Below, one piece after another: positions 7,517 through 14,705 of a stretch of 27,218 nucleotides of DNA (its first letter is position 1; the number at the start of each line of letters is the position of its first letter). The stretch comes from Actinomycetota bacterium (GTDB taxonomy: Bacteria; Actinomycetota; Actinomycetes; S36-B12; UBA5976), in the NCBI GenBank assembly GCA_026392535.1, contig JAPLBX010000062.1:1-27218 (forward strand), given 5' to 3'. Made by a program: the position numbers and the translations under genes. Under the pieces are notes generated by a model. That model saw only the letters and a list, made by a program, of their open reading frames with translations. It searched no databases and was not told the origin of the DNA.

Positions 7517-8605
7517 ATGGCGATTGAGAAGCACTTATCTAGCAATCCAAAATCCTCAGATGTGCGTGCCGAAATCTTGGCAAACCCAGGGTTTGGTAAA
7601 TACTTCACAGATCACATGGTTCGCATCGATTGGACTGCAGAAAAAGGTTGGCAAGATGCACGGCTAATTCCTTACGGCCCACTCGAATTAGATCCTGCAA
7701 CAAATGTTTTGCATTACGGCCAAGCAATCTTCGAAGGTTTGAAAGCATACAAACATGCAGATGGTCACATTTACACATTTCGGCCAAAAGAAAATGCAAA
7801 ACGTTTTCAACGTTCAGCTGCCCGGCTTGCGATGGCAGAACTTCCAGAAGACTTGTTTGTCGAGTCGCTAGAAGCTTTAGTTTCAACGGATGCGGCATGG
7901 GTGCCAGGAAAAGAAGAACAATCTCTTTACTTGCGACCATTTATGATTTCGACCGAAGTTGGTTTGGGCGTCCGCCCAGCAAATGCATATGCGTTCTTAT
8001 TAATTGCCAGTCCGGTTGGTGCTTACTTCCCACAAGGTGTTAAGCCAGTAACTGTTTGGATTTCAACTGAATATGTTCGCGCAGCACCTGGTGGAACTGG
8101 TGAAGCCAAATGTGCCGGCAATTACGCCGCGTCATTAATTGCCCAAGCACAGGCTGCAACCCAAGGTTGCGACCAAGTTGTGTGGATTGATGCGATCGAA
8201 CGTAAGTGGATTGAAGAGATGGGCGGCATGAATCTCTACTTCGTCTATGGAAGTGGCGAAAACGCGCGCGTGGTTACCCCAGAACTCACCGGCGCTCTTT
8301 TGCCGGGCATCACCCGCGATTCTTTATTAACGGTTGCGAATGATCTTGGTTATAAATCCCAAACCGCTCGGATTTCAATCGATGACTGGAAGAACGGGGT
8401 TGCATCAGGGGAGATAACGGAAGTCTTTGCTTGTGGAACTGCCGCAGTAATTACACCTGTTGGCGAAGTGAAATCAGCGGTAGGGAATTGGACTATCGGC
8501 GATGGCACACCTGGTCCGGTGACGATGAAATTGCGTGAAACCTTGCTTGGCATCCAAAGCGGAACCCACCCTGACTCTCATAAATGGCTTCATAAGCTCG
8601 TCTAG
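7517..8605 (+). CDS. ilvE: Branched-chain amino acid aminotransferase
   Basis: A class IV PLP transaminase that makes the last step to leucine, isoleucine and valine, using glutamate as amino donor. The 362-residue protein carries LHYGQAIFEGLKAYK, LYLRPFMIST, and the PLP lysine Lys198 in GTGEAKCAGNYAAS, plus EEMGGMNLYFVYG and EVFACGTAAVITPVG near the end. All are typical of the longer actinobacterial/eukaryotic-like branched-chain type. AGGGA lies a few bases before the ATG. It is in the leuB operon, and downstream transcription would meet the terminator before cimA. Confidence 0.95.
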   Translation: MAIEKHLSSNPKSSDVRAEILANPGFGKYFTDHMVRIDWTAEKGWQDARLIPYGPLELDPATNVLHYGQAIFEGLKAYKHADGHIYTFRPKENAKRFQRSAARLAMAELPEDLFVESLEALVSTDAAWVPGKEEQSLYLRPFMISTEVGLGVRPANAYAFLLIASPVGAYFPQGVKPVTVWISTEYVRAAPGGTGEAKCAGNYAASLIAQAQAATQGCDQVVWIDAIERKWIEEMGGMNLYFVYGSGENARVVTPELTGALLPGITRDSLLTVANDLGYKSQTARISIDDWKNGVASGEITEVFACGTAAVITPVGEVKSAVGNWTIGDGTPGPVTMKLRETLLGIQSGTHPDSHKWLHKLV

Positions 8606-8610
8606 ACGGG

Positions 8611-8639
8611 GTGACAAGCCGCTACGCGCGTGGCACACT
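8611..8639 (+). promoter_or_regulatory. Promoter of the cimA leader
   Basis: GTGACA (8611-8616, one mismatch to TTGACA), a 17-base spacer and CACACT (8634-8639) precede the leader ATG by exactly six bases. The geometry points to a leaderless transcript beginning at the leader's start codon. Confidence 0.6.
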
Positions 8640-8645
8640 AGAGCC

Positions 8646-8675
8646 ATGGCTCAAACAGTCGGCATTATTCAGTAG
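8646..8675 (+). CDS. Candidate cimA leader peptide (MAQTVGIIQ)
   Basis: A nine-residue ORF, ATG to TAG, between ilvE and cimA. It contains one Val and two adjacent Ile codons (GTC GGC ATT ATT), the end products relevant to cimA. It has no ribosome site but starts six bases after a -10-like hexamer. A perfect 8-bp hairpin begins at the last base of its stop codon and an intrinsic terminator follows. I infer an isoleucine/valine-responsive attenuator; its short length and only two Ile codons leave room for doubt. Confidence 0.6.
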   Translation: MAQTVGIIQ

Positions 8676-8699
8676 CGCATCAGCACTTAGTTGATGCGC
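8675..8699 (+). promoter_or_regulatory. Hairpin between cimA leader ORF and terminator
   Basis: GCGCATCA (8675-8682) and TGATGCGC (8692-8699) are perfect complements with a nine-base loop. The left arm starts in the leader stop codon, so a ribosome on the Ile codons or at the stop would block it. It abuts the terminator left arm, and GGC (8661-8663) could extend it against GCC (8701-8703), competing with the terminator; this last point is weak. Confidence 0.6.
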
Positions 8700-8727
8700 A
8701 GCCTCTCGTACCTACGGGGGGCTTTTT
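8700..8727 (+). terminator. Intrinsic terminator upstream of cimA
   Basis: AGCCTCTCG (8700-8708) pairs with CGGGGGGCT (8715-8723) over nine base pairs, two of them G-U, with a six-base loop, followed at once by a run of five T (8723-8727). The cimA ribosome site GGAAGG comes right after. It could end leuB-ilvE transcripts and also attenuate transcripts from the leader promoter. Confidence 0.75.
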
Positions 8728-8742
8728 CGTTGGAAGGTAAAC

Positions 8743-10335
8743 ATGGTTACCGATGCATTTCACGTGTACGACACGACGTTGCGCGATGGCGCTCAACGCG
8801 AAGGAATTTCCTATAGCGTGGCTGACAAGCTGGCAGTAGCGAAACTTCTCGATGGTTATGGCGTTGGCTTCATCGAAGGTGGCTGGCCAGGGGCTCTACC
8901 GAAAGACACCGAGTTTTTCCAACGTGCTGCAGCCGAAATTGAGTTTAAGCATGCAAAGTTAGTTGCGTTTGGGTCAACTCGCAAAGCTGGCGTAAAAGTT
9001 GAAGATGACGAGCAAGTAAAAGCATTGCTCGATTCAAAAGCACCAGTCATCACAATTGTTGCAAAGTCAGACGTCGTGCATGTTAAAGAAGCTCTTCGCA
9101 CAACAAATGAAGAAAACATTGCCATGGTGACAGACACTGTTAAATACTTAGTAGCACAAGGTCGCAGAGTGTTCGTCGACTTCGAACATTTCTTTGATGG
9201 CTACAAACACGATCCAAATTATGGTGTTGAACTTGCAAAAGCAGCTTGTGCAGCCGGTGCTGATGTGATGGTTTTGTGCGACACAAATGGTGGAAGTTTG
9301 CCAAGCGATATTTCACGAGTAACTGCAGATGTGCTTGCACGAACTGGGGTACGTCTTGGAATTCATTGCCAAGACGACACCGCCTGCGCTGTGGCGAACT
9401 CAATCGCTGCTGTTGAAGCTGGTGCAACTCACGTTCAATGCACTGCAAACGGATACGGCGAAAGAACAGGTAATGCAGACCTATTCGCGGTAGTTGCAAA
9501 CCTTGAACTAAAGCGGGGAATGAAAATTCTTCCTGAAGGAAAACTTGCTGAGACTGTCCGGATTTCCCATGCAATTGCTGATATCGCCAACTTGCCAGCA
9601 AATACCCATCAGGCGTATGCGGGCGTCAGTGCATTTGCACACAAAGCTGGTTTGCATGCGAGTGCATTAAAAATCAATCCTGAGCTTTATAACCACATTG
9701 AACCAACAGTGGTTGGAAATGATCAACGGGTTTTGGTCACTGAAATGGCTGGCCGTGCATCAGTTGAATTGAAGAGTAAAGAAATTGGTTACGACTTGTC
9801 GGGCAATAAAGACGGCATCAGTGCAGTTGTAAACAAAGTTAAAGAACTTGAATCTAAGGGTTGGAGCTTTGAAGCTGCAGATGCTTCATTCGAATTGCTT
9901 TTGCTCGAACATGCTGGTGAAGGACGACCTAAGCACTTTGTTCTTGAATCTTGGCGGGTGATTGTTGATCAAGATGCAAATGGAGACGTTACTAGTGAAG
10001 CAATCGTCAAAGTACATGCAAATGGCGAGCGCATCGTGGCCAACGGCGAAGGAAACGGTCCGGTCAATGCCCTAGACAATGCACTTCGAACAGCAGTCAA
10101 CCAGTTATACCCTGAACTATCTAGCATCGAACTAACTGACTACAAGGTCCGTATTCTTGAAGGTGTGCATGGCACGAGCGCAATTACACGTGTTTTGGTT
10201 AGCTCAACAAACGGCTCTGAAGACTGGACCACGATTGGTGTTCATGAGAATGTAATTGCCGCATCTTGGATGGCATTAGAAGATGCAGTCACATTTGGTT
10301 TGCTAAAGGCTGGAAGAAAAGAAGGCATCAACTAA
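8743..10335 (+). CDS. cimA: (R)-citramalate synthase
   Basis: The enzyme condenses pyruvate with acetyl-CoA to citramalate, giving 2-oxobutyrate for isoleucine without threonine deaminase. The 530-residue protein is of the long bacterial type: YDTTLRDGAQREG (9-21), GIHCQDDTACAVANS, ANGYGERTGNADL, a central HKAGLHASALKINPE and a C-terminal LeuA-like regulatory domain. The paralogue leuA is elsewhere in this window and has different active-site surroundings, which supports cimA over a second leuA. GGAAGG lies five bases before the ATG. An attenuator-like leader precedes it. LeuC and LeuD are expected to serve the next steps of this route too. Confidence 0.92.
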   Translation: MVTDAFHVYDTTLRDGAQREGISYSVADKLAVAKLLDGYGVGFIEGGWPGALPKDTEFFQRAAAEIEFKHAKLVAFGSTRKAGVKVEDDEQVKALLDSKAPVITIVAKSDVVHVKEALRTTNEENIAMVTDTVKYLVAQGRRVFVDFEHFFDGYKHDPNYGVELAKAACAAGADVMVLCDTNGGSLPSDISRVTADVLARTGVRLGIHCQDDTACAVANSIAAVEAGATHVQCTANGYGERTGNADLFAVVANLELKRGMKILPEGKLAETVRISHAIADIANLPANTHQAYAGVSAFAHKAGLHASALKINPELYNHIEPTVVGNDQRVLVTEMAGRASVELKSKEIGYDLSGNKDGISAVVNKVKELESKGWSFEAADASFELLLLEHAGEGRPKHFVLESWRVIVDQDANGDVTSEAIVKVHANGERIVANGEGNGPVNALDNALRTAVNQLYPELSSIELTDYKVRILEGVHGTSAITRVLVSSTNGSEDWTTIGVHENVIAASWMALEDAVTFGLLKAGRKEGIN

Positions 10336-11127
10336 ATGTTTATTGCGCGTGCAAGTTACAACGATGATGTTTTCTATTGTGTCGTTGAGGGTTTGGATGA
10401 AAATGGTATCCCCGCAGCTGATGCAACTGTAGAAGTTTTAGATAAACATCCACTTCTAGGAAGTGTCAGCACAACTGGTGCGGTTTATTCGTTGGCTGAA
10501 GTCAGATTACTTCCACCAGTTTTGCCAACCAAAATCATCGGTATTGGAAAAAACTATGCCGACCACGCTAAAGAAATGGGTGGGGAAGTTCCGACTGAGC
10601 CAATTTGTTTCTTAAAGCCTTCAACCACTTTGATTGGCACTGGTGATGAGATTCGCCTTCCTTGGCAATCAGAACATGTTGAACATGAAGTTGAACTTGC
10701 GGTTGTAATTGCCCGTCCTGCCAAAAACATCAGCAAAGAAGAAGCCCTCGACTATGTTTTCGGATACACCATTGCTAATGATGTAAGTGCTCGCGACATC
10801 CAAAAGAAAGATGGGCAGTGGACTCGGGCAAAAGGATTCGATTCATTTCTACCACTTGGACCTTGGATCGCAACCCACGTAGATCCAAGCAACCTTGACT
10901 TGAAAACTTACGTAAACGATGAGTTAAAACAAAGCTCCAACACCAGCATGATGGTCAACGATGTGGCCACTTTGATTTCGTGGTGTTCCGAAATCATGAC
11001 ACTTTTGCCAGGCGATGTGATTTTGACTGGCACACCTGCAGGTGTTTCGCCAATAGTGGACGGCGATGTGGTGCAGTGCGTGATTTCAGGCATTGGCGAG
11101 ATCATCAACACTGTTGAACCTGCCTAA
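10336..11127 (+). CDS. Fumarylacetoacetate hydrolase (FAH) family protein
   Basis: A 263-residue member of the FAH/YcgM family. The metal-binding residues are present: Glu118 and Glu120 in HEVELAVVI and Asp149 in ANDVSARD, together with GIGKNYADHAKEMG, KPSTTLIG and the closing DVILTGTPAGVSP. Family members cleave or decarboxylate beta-keto and acylpyruvate acids (fumarylpyruvate, oxaloacetate, 2-hydroxyhepta-2,4-diene-1,7-dioate); the substrate here is not evident. Its ATG directly follows the cimA stop with no gap, so it is cotranscribed with cimA. That may suggest a role with small keto acids, but this is only context. Confidence 0.85.
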   Translation: MFIARASYNDDVFYCVVEGLDENGIPAADATVEVLDKHPLLGSVSTTGAVYSLAEVRLLPPVLPTKIIGIGKNYADHAKEMGGEVPTEPICFLKPSTTLIGTGDEIRLPWQSEHVEHEVELAVVIARPAKNISKEEALDYVFGYTIANDVSARDIQKKDGQWTRAKGFDSFLPLGPWIATHVDPSNLDLKTYVNDELKQSSNTSMMVNDVATLISWCSEIMTLLPGDVILTGTPAGVSPIVDGDVVQCVISGIGEIINTVEPA

Positions 11128-11146
11128 CCGCTAATCTAAGCGCCTT

Positions 11147-12649
11147 ATGAGTAACGTCCGAGTTCGCTTTTGTCCTTCCCCTACTGGAAATCCACACGTA
11201 GGAATGGTCCGCACCGCACTGTTTAACTGGGCATACGCTCGTCACACCGGTGGAACTTTCGTATTCCGCATTGAAGACACCGACAGTGCTCGAGATTCTG
11301 AAGAGTCGTACACCATGTTGCTCGACTCACTTCGTTGGCTTGGAATGAACTGGGATGAGGGCCCAGAAGTTGGGGGACCGCATGGCCCTTACCGTCAATC
11401 AGAACGTATGGATATTTACAAGGATGTTGCAACCAAACTTCTAAAGAGTGGACATGCATACCACTGCTACTGCACACCGGAAGAACTTGAAGAACAACGC
11501 GAAGCGCAACGCGAAGCAAAAACCACACCCGGCTACAACGGTCGTTGCCGCAAACTTTCTGAAATTGAAATTGCTGAATTTGAATCTGCAGGACGTAAGC
11601 CAGCTCTTCGATTCCGCATGCCAGATCATGATTTCACCTGGCCTGACCTGGTACGCGGTGATTTAACTTTCGCAAAGGAACATGTTCCAGATTACGTTTT
11701 AGTTCGTGCAACCGGCGAACCGCTATACACACTTGTAAACCCAACCGATGATGCACTGATGAACATCACCCACGTTTTGCGTGGTGAAGATTTGCTTTCA
11801 TCAACTCCCCGGCAAATTGCTTTGCATGCAGCTCTGGCTGAAATCGGTGTGGGCAGTGGCAAGATGCCATTGTTCGGACATTTGCCCTACGTAATGGGCG
11901 AGGGCAATAAGAAACTATCAAAGCGAGATCCAGAGTCATCTTTGTTGATGTATCGCGCTGAAGGATATTTACCTGAAGGTTTGCTCAACTACTTGGCACT
12001 CCTTGGTTGGTCAATCGGTGATGACAACGAATTCTTCTCGATGGAAGAAATGGCAAAAGCTTTTGAAGTTTCTCGCGTTAGTGCAAACCCAGCCCGGTTT
12101 GATTTGCGAAAGTGCACATCAATCAATGGTGATTGGATTCGTAAAATTGATTCCGCAGATCTTGCAAACCGACTTATCTCATTCTTGCAATCAGAAAACC
12201 TGCTGCCTGAAAAACCAACCGAGGCACAAATAGCAGCACTAAGCAAAGCTGTTCCACTTGTGCAAGAGCGCATGGAGACATTGCGCCAAGGTGCATTGAT
12301 GCTCGGGTTCTTATTTGCAAAAGATGCTGGCATCACAAGTGAAGTGACAGCCGGAGTTGGTGCGTTTGCAATTGATGAATCAGAACTTGCAAATCTAAAT
12401 AGTGATACCAATCAAGCCCTTGAAGCAGCCGCAAATGCACTTGAAAGCCTTGACACTTGGACGACCGAACAAATCGAATCCACATTGCGATCTGCATTGA
12501 TCGATGGGCTTGGTTTGAAACCAAAATTTGCGTTTGGTCCAGTTCGTCTTGCCACCGCTGGTCGCAAAGTTTCACCACCACTTTTCGAAAGCCTCGAACT
12601 GCTTGGCAAAGAGCGCTCACTTGCACGTATTCGCTCTGGTATTCGCTAA
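11147..12649 (+). CDS. gltX: Glutamyl-tRNA synthetase
   Basis: A class I synthetase that charges tRNA-Glu, and in organisms lacking GlnRS also tRNA-Gln before GatCAB amidation. The 500-residue protein has the HIGH region CPSPTGNPHVG (9-19), the KMSKS equivalent KLSKR (256-260), HVLRGEDLLSSTPRQ, and a CxC pair in the connective region (HCYCTPEE). Its C-terminal anticodon-binding domain is complete. The ATG lies 19 bases past the FAH stop, without a clear ribosome site; TAATCT lies nine bases before the ATG, so a very short 5' leader is possible. tRNA-Gln and tRNA-Glu genes follow directly. Confidence 0.96.
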   Translation: MSNVRVRFCPSPTGNPHVGMVRTALFNWAYARHTGGTFVFRIEDTDSARDSEESYTMLLDSLRWLGMNWDEGPEVGGPHGPYRQSERMDIYKDVATKLLKSGHAYHCYCTPEELEEQREAQREAKTTPGYNGRCRKLSEIEIAEFESAGRKPALRFRMPDHDFTWPDLVRGDLTFAKEHVPDYVLVRATGEPLYTLVNPTDDALMNITHVLRGEDLLSSTPRQIALHAALAEIGVGSGKMPLFGHLPYVMGEGNKKLSKRDPESSLLMYRAEGYLPEGLLNYLALLGWSIGDDNEFFSMEEMAKAFEVSRVSANPARFDLRKCTSINGDWIRKIDSADLANRLISFLQSENLLPEKPTEAQIAALSKAVPLVQERMETLRQGALMLGFLFAKDAGITSEVTAGVGAFAIDESELANLNSDTNQALEAAANALESLDTWTTEQIESTLRSALIDGLGLKPKFAFGPVRLATAGRKVSPPLFESLELLGKERSLARIRSGIR

Positions 12650-12656
12650 ACCGAAT

Positions 12657-12685
12657 TTCAAAGCACCTCTCACGGCGGATACAAT
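12657..12685 (+). promoter_or_regulatory. Promoter of the tRNA-Gln gene
   Basis: TTCAAA (12657-12662) and TACAAT (12680-12685) are 17 bases apart, just after the gltX stop and 19 bases before the mature tRNA-Gln 5' end. The -10 is one base from consensus. Confidence 0.65.
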
Positions 12686-12704
12686 CCGCGCACGAATTAA
12701 CCCA

Positions 12705-12776
12705 TGGGGTATGGTGTAATTGGCAGCACAGCTGATTCTGGTTCAGCTAGTCTAGGTTCGAGTCCTGGTACCCCAG
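12705..12776 (+). tRNA. tRNA-Gln (anticodon CUG)
   Basis: A 72-base cloverleaf. The acceptor TGGGGTA pairs with TACCCCA; the anticodon stem GCTGA/TCAGC encloses TTCTGGT with anticodon CTG; and the T arm CTAGG/CCTGG encloses TTCGAGT. The discriminator is G and no CCA is encoded. It reads CAG codons. Confidence 0.93.
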
Positions 12777-12778
12777 CG

Positions 12779-12796
12779 AAGTGCATTTATGCACTT
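12779..12796 (+). terminator. Hairpin between the two tRNA genes
   Basis: AAGTGCA and TGCACTT form a perfect 7-bp stem with a TTTA loop. The following T-tract is weak (TTTAT), so this may be a terminator for tRNA-Gln or an RNA-processing signal. Confidence 0.5.
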
Positions 12797-12820
12797 TATG
12801 TAGTCTAAAAACCGCATCGC

Positions 12821-12893
12821 GGCCCCGTTGTGTAGTGGCCTAGCACGCTGCCCTCTCAAGGCGGTAGCGCGGGTTCGAATCCCGTCGGGGCTA
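12821..12893 (+). tRNA. tRNA-Glu (anticodon CUC)
   Basis: A 73-base cloverleaf. The acceptor GGCCCCG pairs with CGGGGCT (the terminal pair is G-U); the anticodon stem CTGCC/GGCGG encloses CTCTCAA with anticodon CTC; and the T arm GCGGG/CCCGT encloses TTCGAAT. The discriminator is A and no CCA is encoded. It reads GAG codons. A TAGTCT hexamer about 15 bases upstream may be part of its own promoter. Confidence 0.93.
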
Positions 12894-12898
12894 CAAAG

Positions 12899-12921
12899 AA
12901 ACCCGCTTCGGCGGGTTTTTT
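12899..12921 (+). terminator. Terminator after tRNA-Glu
   Basis: AAACCCGC and GCGGGTTT form an 8-bp stem capped by a UUCG tetraloop and followed by a T-run. It overlaps the stop of the convergent alpha/beta hydrolase by two bases. Read on the minus strand it also carries a T-rich tail (TTTCTTT), so it probably serves both directions. Confidence 0.9.
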
Positions 12922-13822
12922 ATTTAGCTAATTCTTTTGCAAGCTCTGCAAAGCCAACTTCACATGCAACTTTTCCGATAGAAAGATGGCCGTGACCATC
13001 AAGTAGATGTGCAGATGAGTTTGGTACGTAATTGGTAAGCCATTTGCCATGTGCGGTTGGAACCATCAAGTCTTCAGATCCCTGCCAAATTGAAACTGGG
13101 CCCTTAATGTCTTTTAGATCAAATCCCCAATGCCGAGTGAAGGCAATATCGTCATCGAACCAGCCATCAGTTCCGTTTGCGATTGCCCACCGAAAAACCA
13201 TTGCTTCATGTTCAGCGTATTCGCCAGTAAGAATTTCGCGATCGGCTGGTGGCAAAAGTGATGCCATAGCTTCAATGACTTCAGAACCCTGAACGTCTTT
13301 TAGGAGTTCGTGGGCACCAACCATGAATGTTGTAAGCGCTTCTTCAGATTCAAGTGCTGCACCGAATTCAATAATGTTGTCTTCGCCCATGTTTGCCAAG
13401 AAATCCAAACCTTCAGCTTCAAAAGGTGCAACACCTGCGATGCAAACGCCTGCAACACAGCGATTTGATTTGTGTGCAACTGTTGCAAGGACATGGGGTC
13501 CGCCACCTGACCAACCCATTGAAACAAACTTGTCGTGACCTAAATGATCAGCAAGTTCGATTCCTAAGTGGTCAGCAAGTTCGATTGCGATGTCTGCTAT
13601 TTGCGCAACATTGCGATTTTTGATTCGAGTCGAATTTCCATACCCTGGGCGAACCAATTCGACAACGCGCAAATTGTTCTTGGCTGCGGTTTCGACGATG
13701 AAGTCATCCATCGGACCAGCGGCTGGCGTGCCATGGTGATAGATCAGAAGACCTTCACCTTGTTTTGAATCGAAGTAATCAATGCGATTGCCATCTTTGG
13801 TGGTGAAAAATTCAGGCTTCAT
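12920..13822 (-). CDS. Alpha/beta hydrolase
   Basis: A 300-residue alpha/beta-hydrolase fold protein. It has the oxyanion HHGTPA near residue 29, nucleophile Ser105 in GWSGGGPH, acid Asp251 in QGSEDLMVP, and the catalytic His in DGHGHLS (277 or 279). The substrate is unknown; the family includes esterases, epoxide hydrolases and haloalkane dehalogenases. TAGGA lies five bases before the ATG, and the gene follows ndgR by 21 bases on the same strand, so it may share ndgR's transcript. A 24-bp in-frame tandem duplication gives the repeated octapeptide IELADHLG twice at about residues 79-95, before the nucleophile. Confidence 0.88.
   Translation of the reverse strand: MKPEFFTTKDGNRIDYFDSKQGEGLLIYHHGTPAAGPMDDFIVETAAKNNLRVVELVRPGYGNSTRIKNRNVAQIADIAIELADHLGIELADHLGHDKFVSMGWSGGGPHVLATVAHKSNRCVAGVCIAGVAPFEAEGLDFLANMGEDNIIEFGAALESEEALTTFMVGAHELLKDVQGSEVIEAMASLLPPADREILTGEYAEHEAMVFRWAIANGTDGWFDDDIAFTRHWGFDLKDIKGPVSIWQGSEDLMVPTAHGKWLTNYVPNSSAHLLDGHGHLSIGKVACEVGFAELAKELAK
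13539..13586. repeat. 24-bp in-frame tandem duplication in the alpha/beta hydrolase
   Basis: Two copies, 13539-13562 and 13563-13586, share 22 of 24 bases and translate to the same octapeptide. The near identity suggests a recent replication-slippage event that left the frame intact. Confidence 0.85.
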
Positions 13823-13843
13823 GTTGTTCCTATCTAGAGGTAT

Positions 13844-14575
13844 TTATCTACCTGGTTGAGCGGCTGCGCGCTTTAGTGCTTCAGTCAATCTTTGTGCTGC
13901 TGCAACAACGGCTGCAGCATGAAGCCTGCCTGGTTGGCGTGTCAATCTTTCAATTGGACCAGAAACCGAAACTGCTGCAACAACCCGACCACTTGGTGCT
14001 CGAACAGGTGCAGAAACAGATGCAACTCCAGCTTCACGTTCGCCAACACTTTGTGCCCATCCACGTCGACGAACTTGAGCTAGTGCGGTTGCAGTGAATG
14101 CAGCACCAATTAATCCGCGGTGCATCCGATCTGGTTCTTCCCACGCAAGCAAGATTTGGGCAGCAGAACCTGCATGCATTGTTAAAACAGTTCCAACTGG
14201 AACTGTGTCGCGAAGTCCGGTCATTCTTTCGGCAGCCGCAACACACATACGCAAGTCACCTTGGCGGCGATACAACTGTGCGCTTTCGCCGGTTGCATCT
14301 CGAAGTGTGTAGAGAGCTGGGTTTGCAGCAGCAAGAAGTTTGTCTTCACCAGCAGCAGCAGCTAGTTCGGTAACGCGGGCACCGAGAACGAATCTTCCAT
14401 TCATGTCGCGGGTTACAAGCCGGTGATGTTCAAGTGCGCAAGCAAGGCGGTGAGCAGTAGGGCGAGTAAGGCCAGTGGCGGCAACTAGGCCGGCCAAAGT
14501 CTGTGGACCGGCTTCAAGTGCACCGAGCACTATTGCTGCTTTATCGAGTACGCCAACGCCGCTAGAATCGTCCAT
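13844..14575 (-). CDS. ndgR: IclR-family regulator of amino-acid metabolism (NdgR)
   Basis: A 243-residue IclR protein. The N-terminal winged helix (SSGVGVLDKAAIVLGALE, then TGLTRPTAHRLACALEHHRL) and the C-terminal effector domain (GESAQLYRRQGDLRMCVAAAERM, SVSAPVRAPSGRVVAAVSVSGP) match NdgR, which in Streptomyces controls leuCD and other amino-acid genes. Its place divergent from leuC fits that role. I chose the ATG at 14575 over one 12 codons upstream because MDDSSGVGVLDK is the family's usual start and a -10-like hexamer ends six bases before it. It is probably leaderless and autoregulated through the palindrome upstream. Confidence 0.9.
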   Translation of the reverse strand: MDDSSGVGVLDKAAIVLGALEAGPQTLAGLVAATGLTRPTAHRLACALEHHRLVTRDMNGRFVLGARVTELAAAAGEDKLLAAANPALYTLRDATGESAQLYRRQGDLRMCVAAAERMTGLRDTVPVGTVLTMHAGSAAQILLAWEEPDRMHRGLIGAAFTATALAQVRRRGWAQSVGEREAGVASVSAPVRAPSGRVVAAVSVSGPIERLTRQPGRLHAAAVVAAAQRLTEALKRAAAQPGR

Positions 14576-14581
14576 ATGCTG

Positions 14582-14611
14582 ATACTGCCATCTCAACATG
14601 CAAAATGGCAA
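14582..14611 (-). promoter_or_regulatory. ndgR promoter
   Basis: On the minus strand TTGCCA (14606-14611, one mismatch to TTGACA), an 18-base spacer and CAGTAT (14582-14587) are followed six bases later by the ndgR ATG. This fits a leaderless transcript. The imperfect palindrome at 14591-14618 covers its -35 element. Confidence 0.55.
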
Positions 14612-14618
14612 GATGAGA
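14591..14618. promoter_or_regulatory. Candidate NdgR operator between ndgR and leuC
   Basis: A 28-base imperfect palindrome: TCTCAACATG, eight bases, CAAGATGAGA, with eight of ten positions matching between the half sites. It overlaps the ndgR -35 and lies about 90 bases before leuC. A second inverted repeat, TGCCAT/ATGGCA, nests over the same stretch. Placement suggests control of both genes by NdgR; binding is an inference. Confidence 0.45.
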
Positions 14619-14705
14619 AAGATTTGAGCGGAGCATTATTAGACGCTGGAAGGCTTTTGCGCCAAAACAGGTGCTCAAGTTAATCCTTGATACTGGAGGA
14701 AACAA

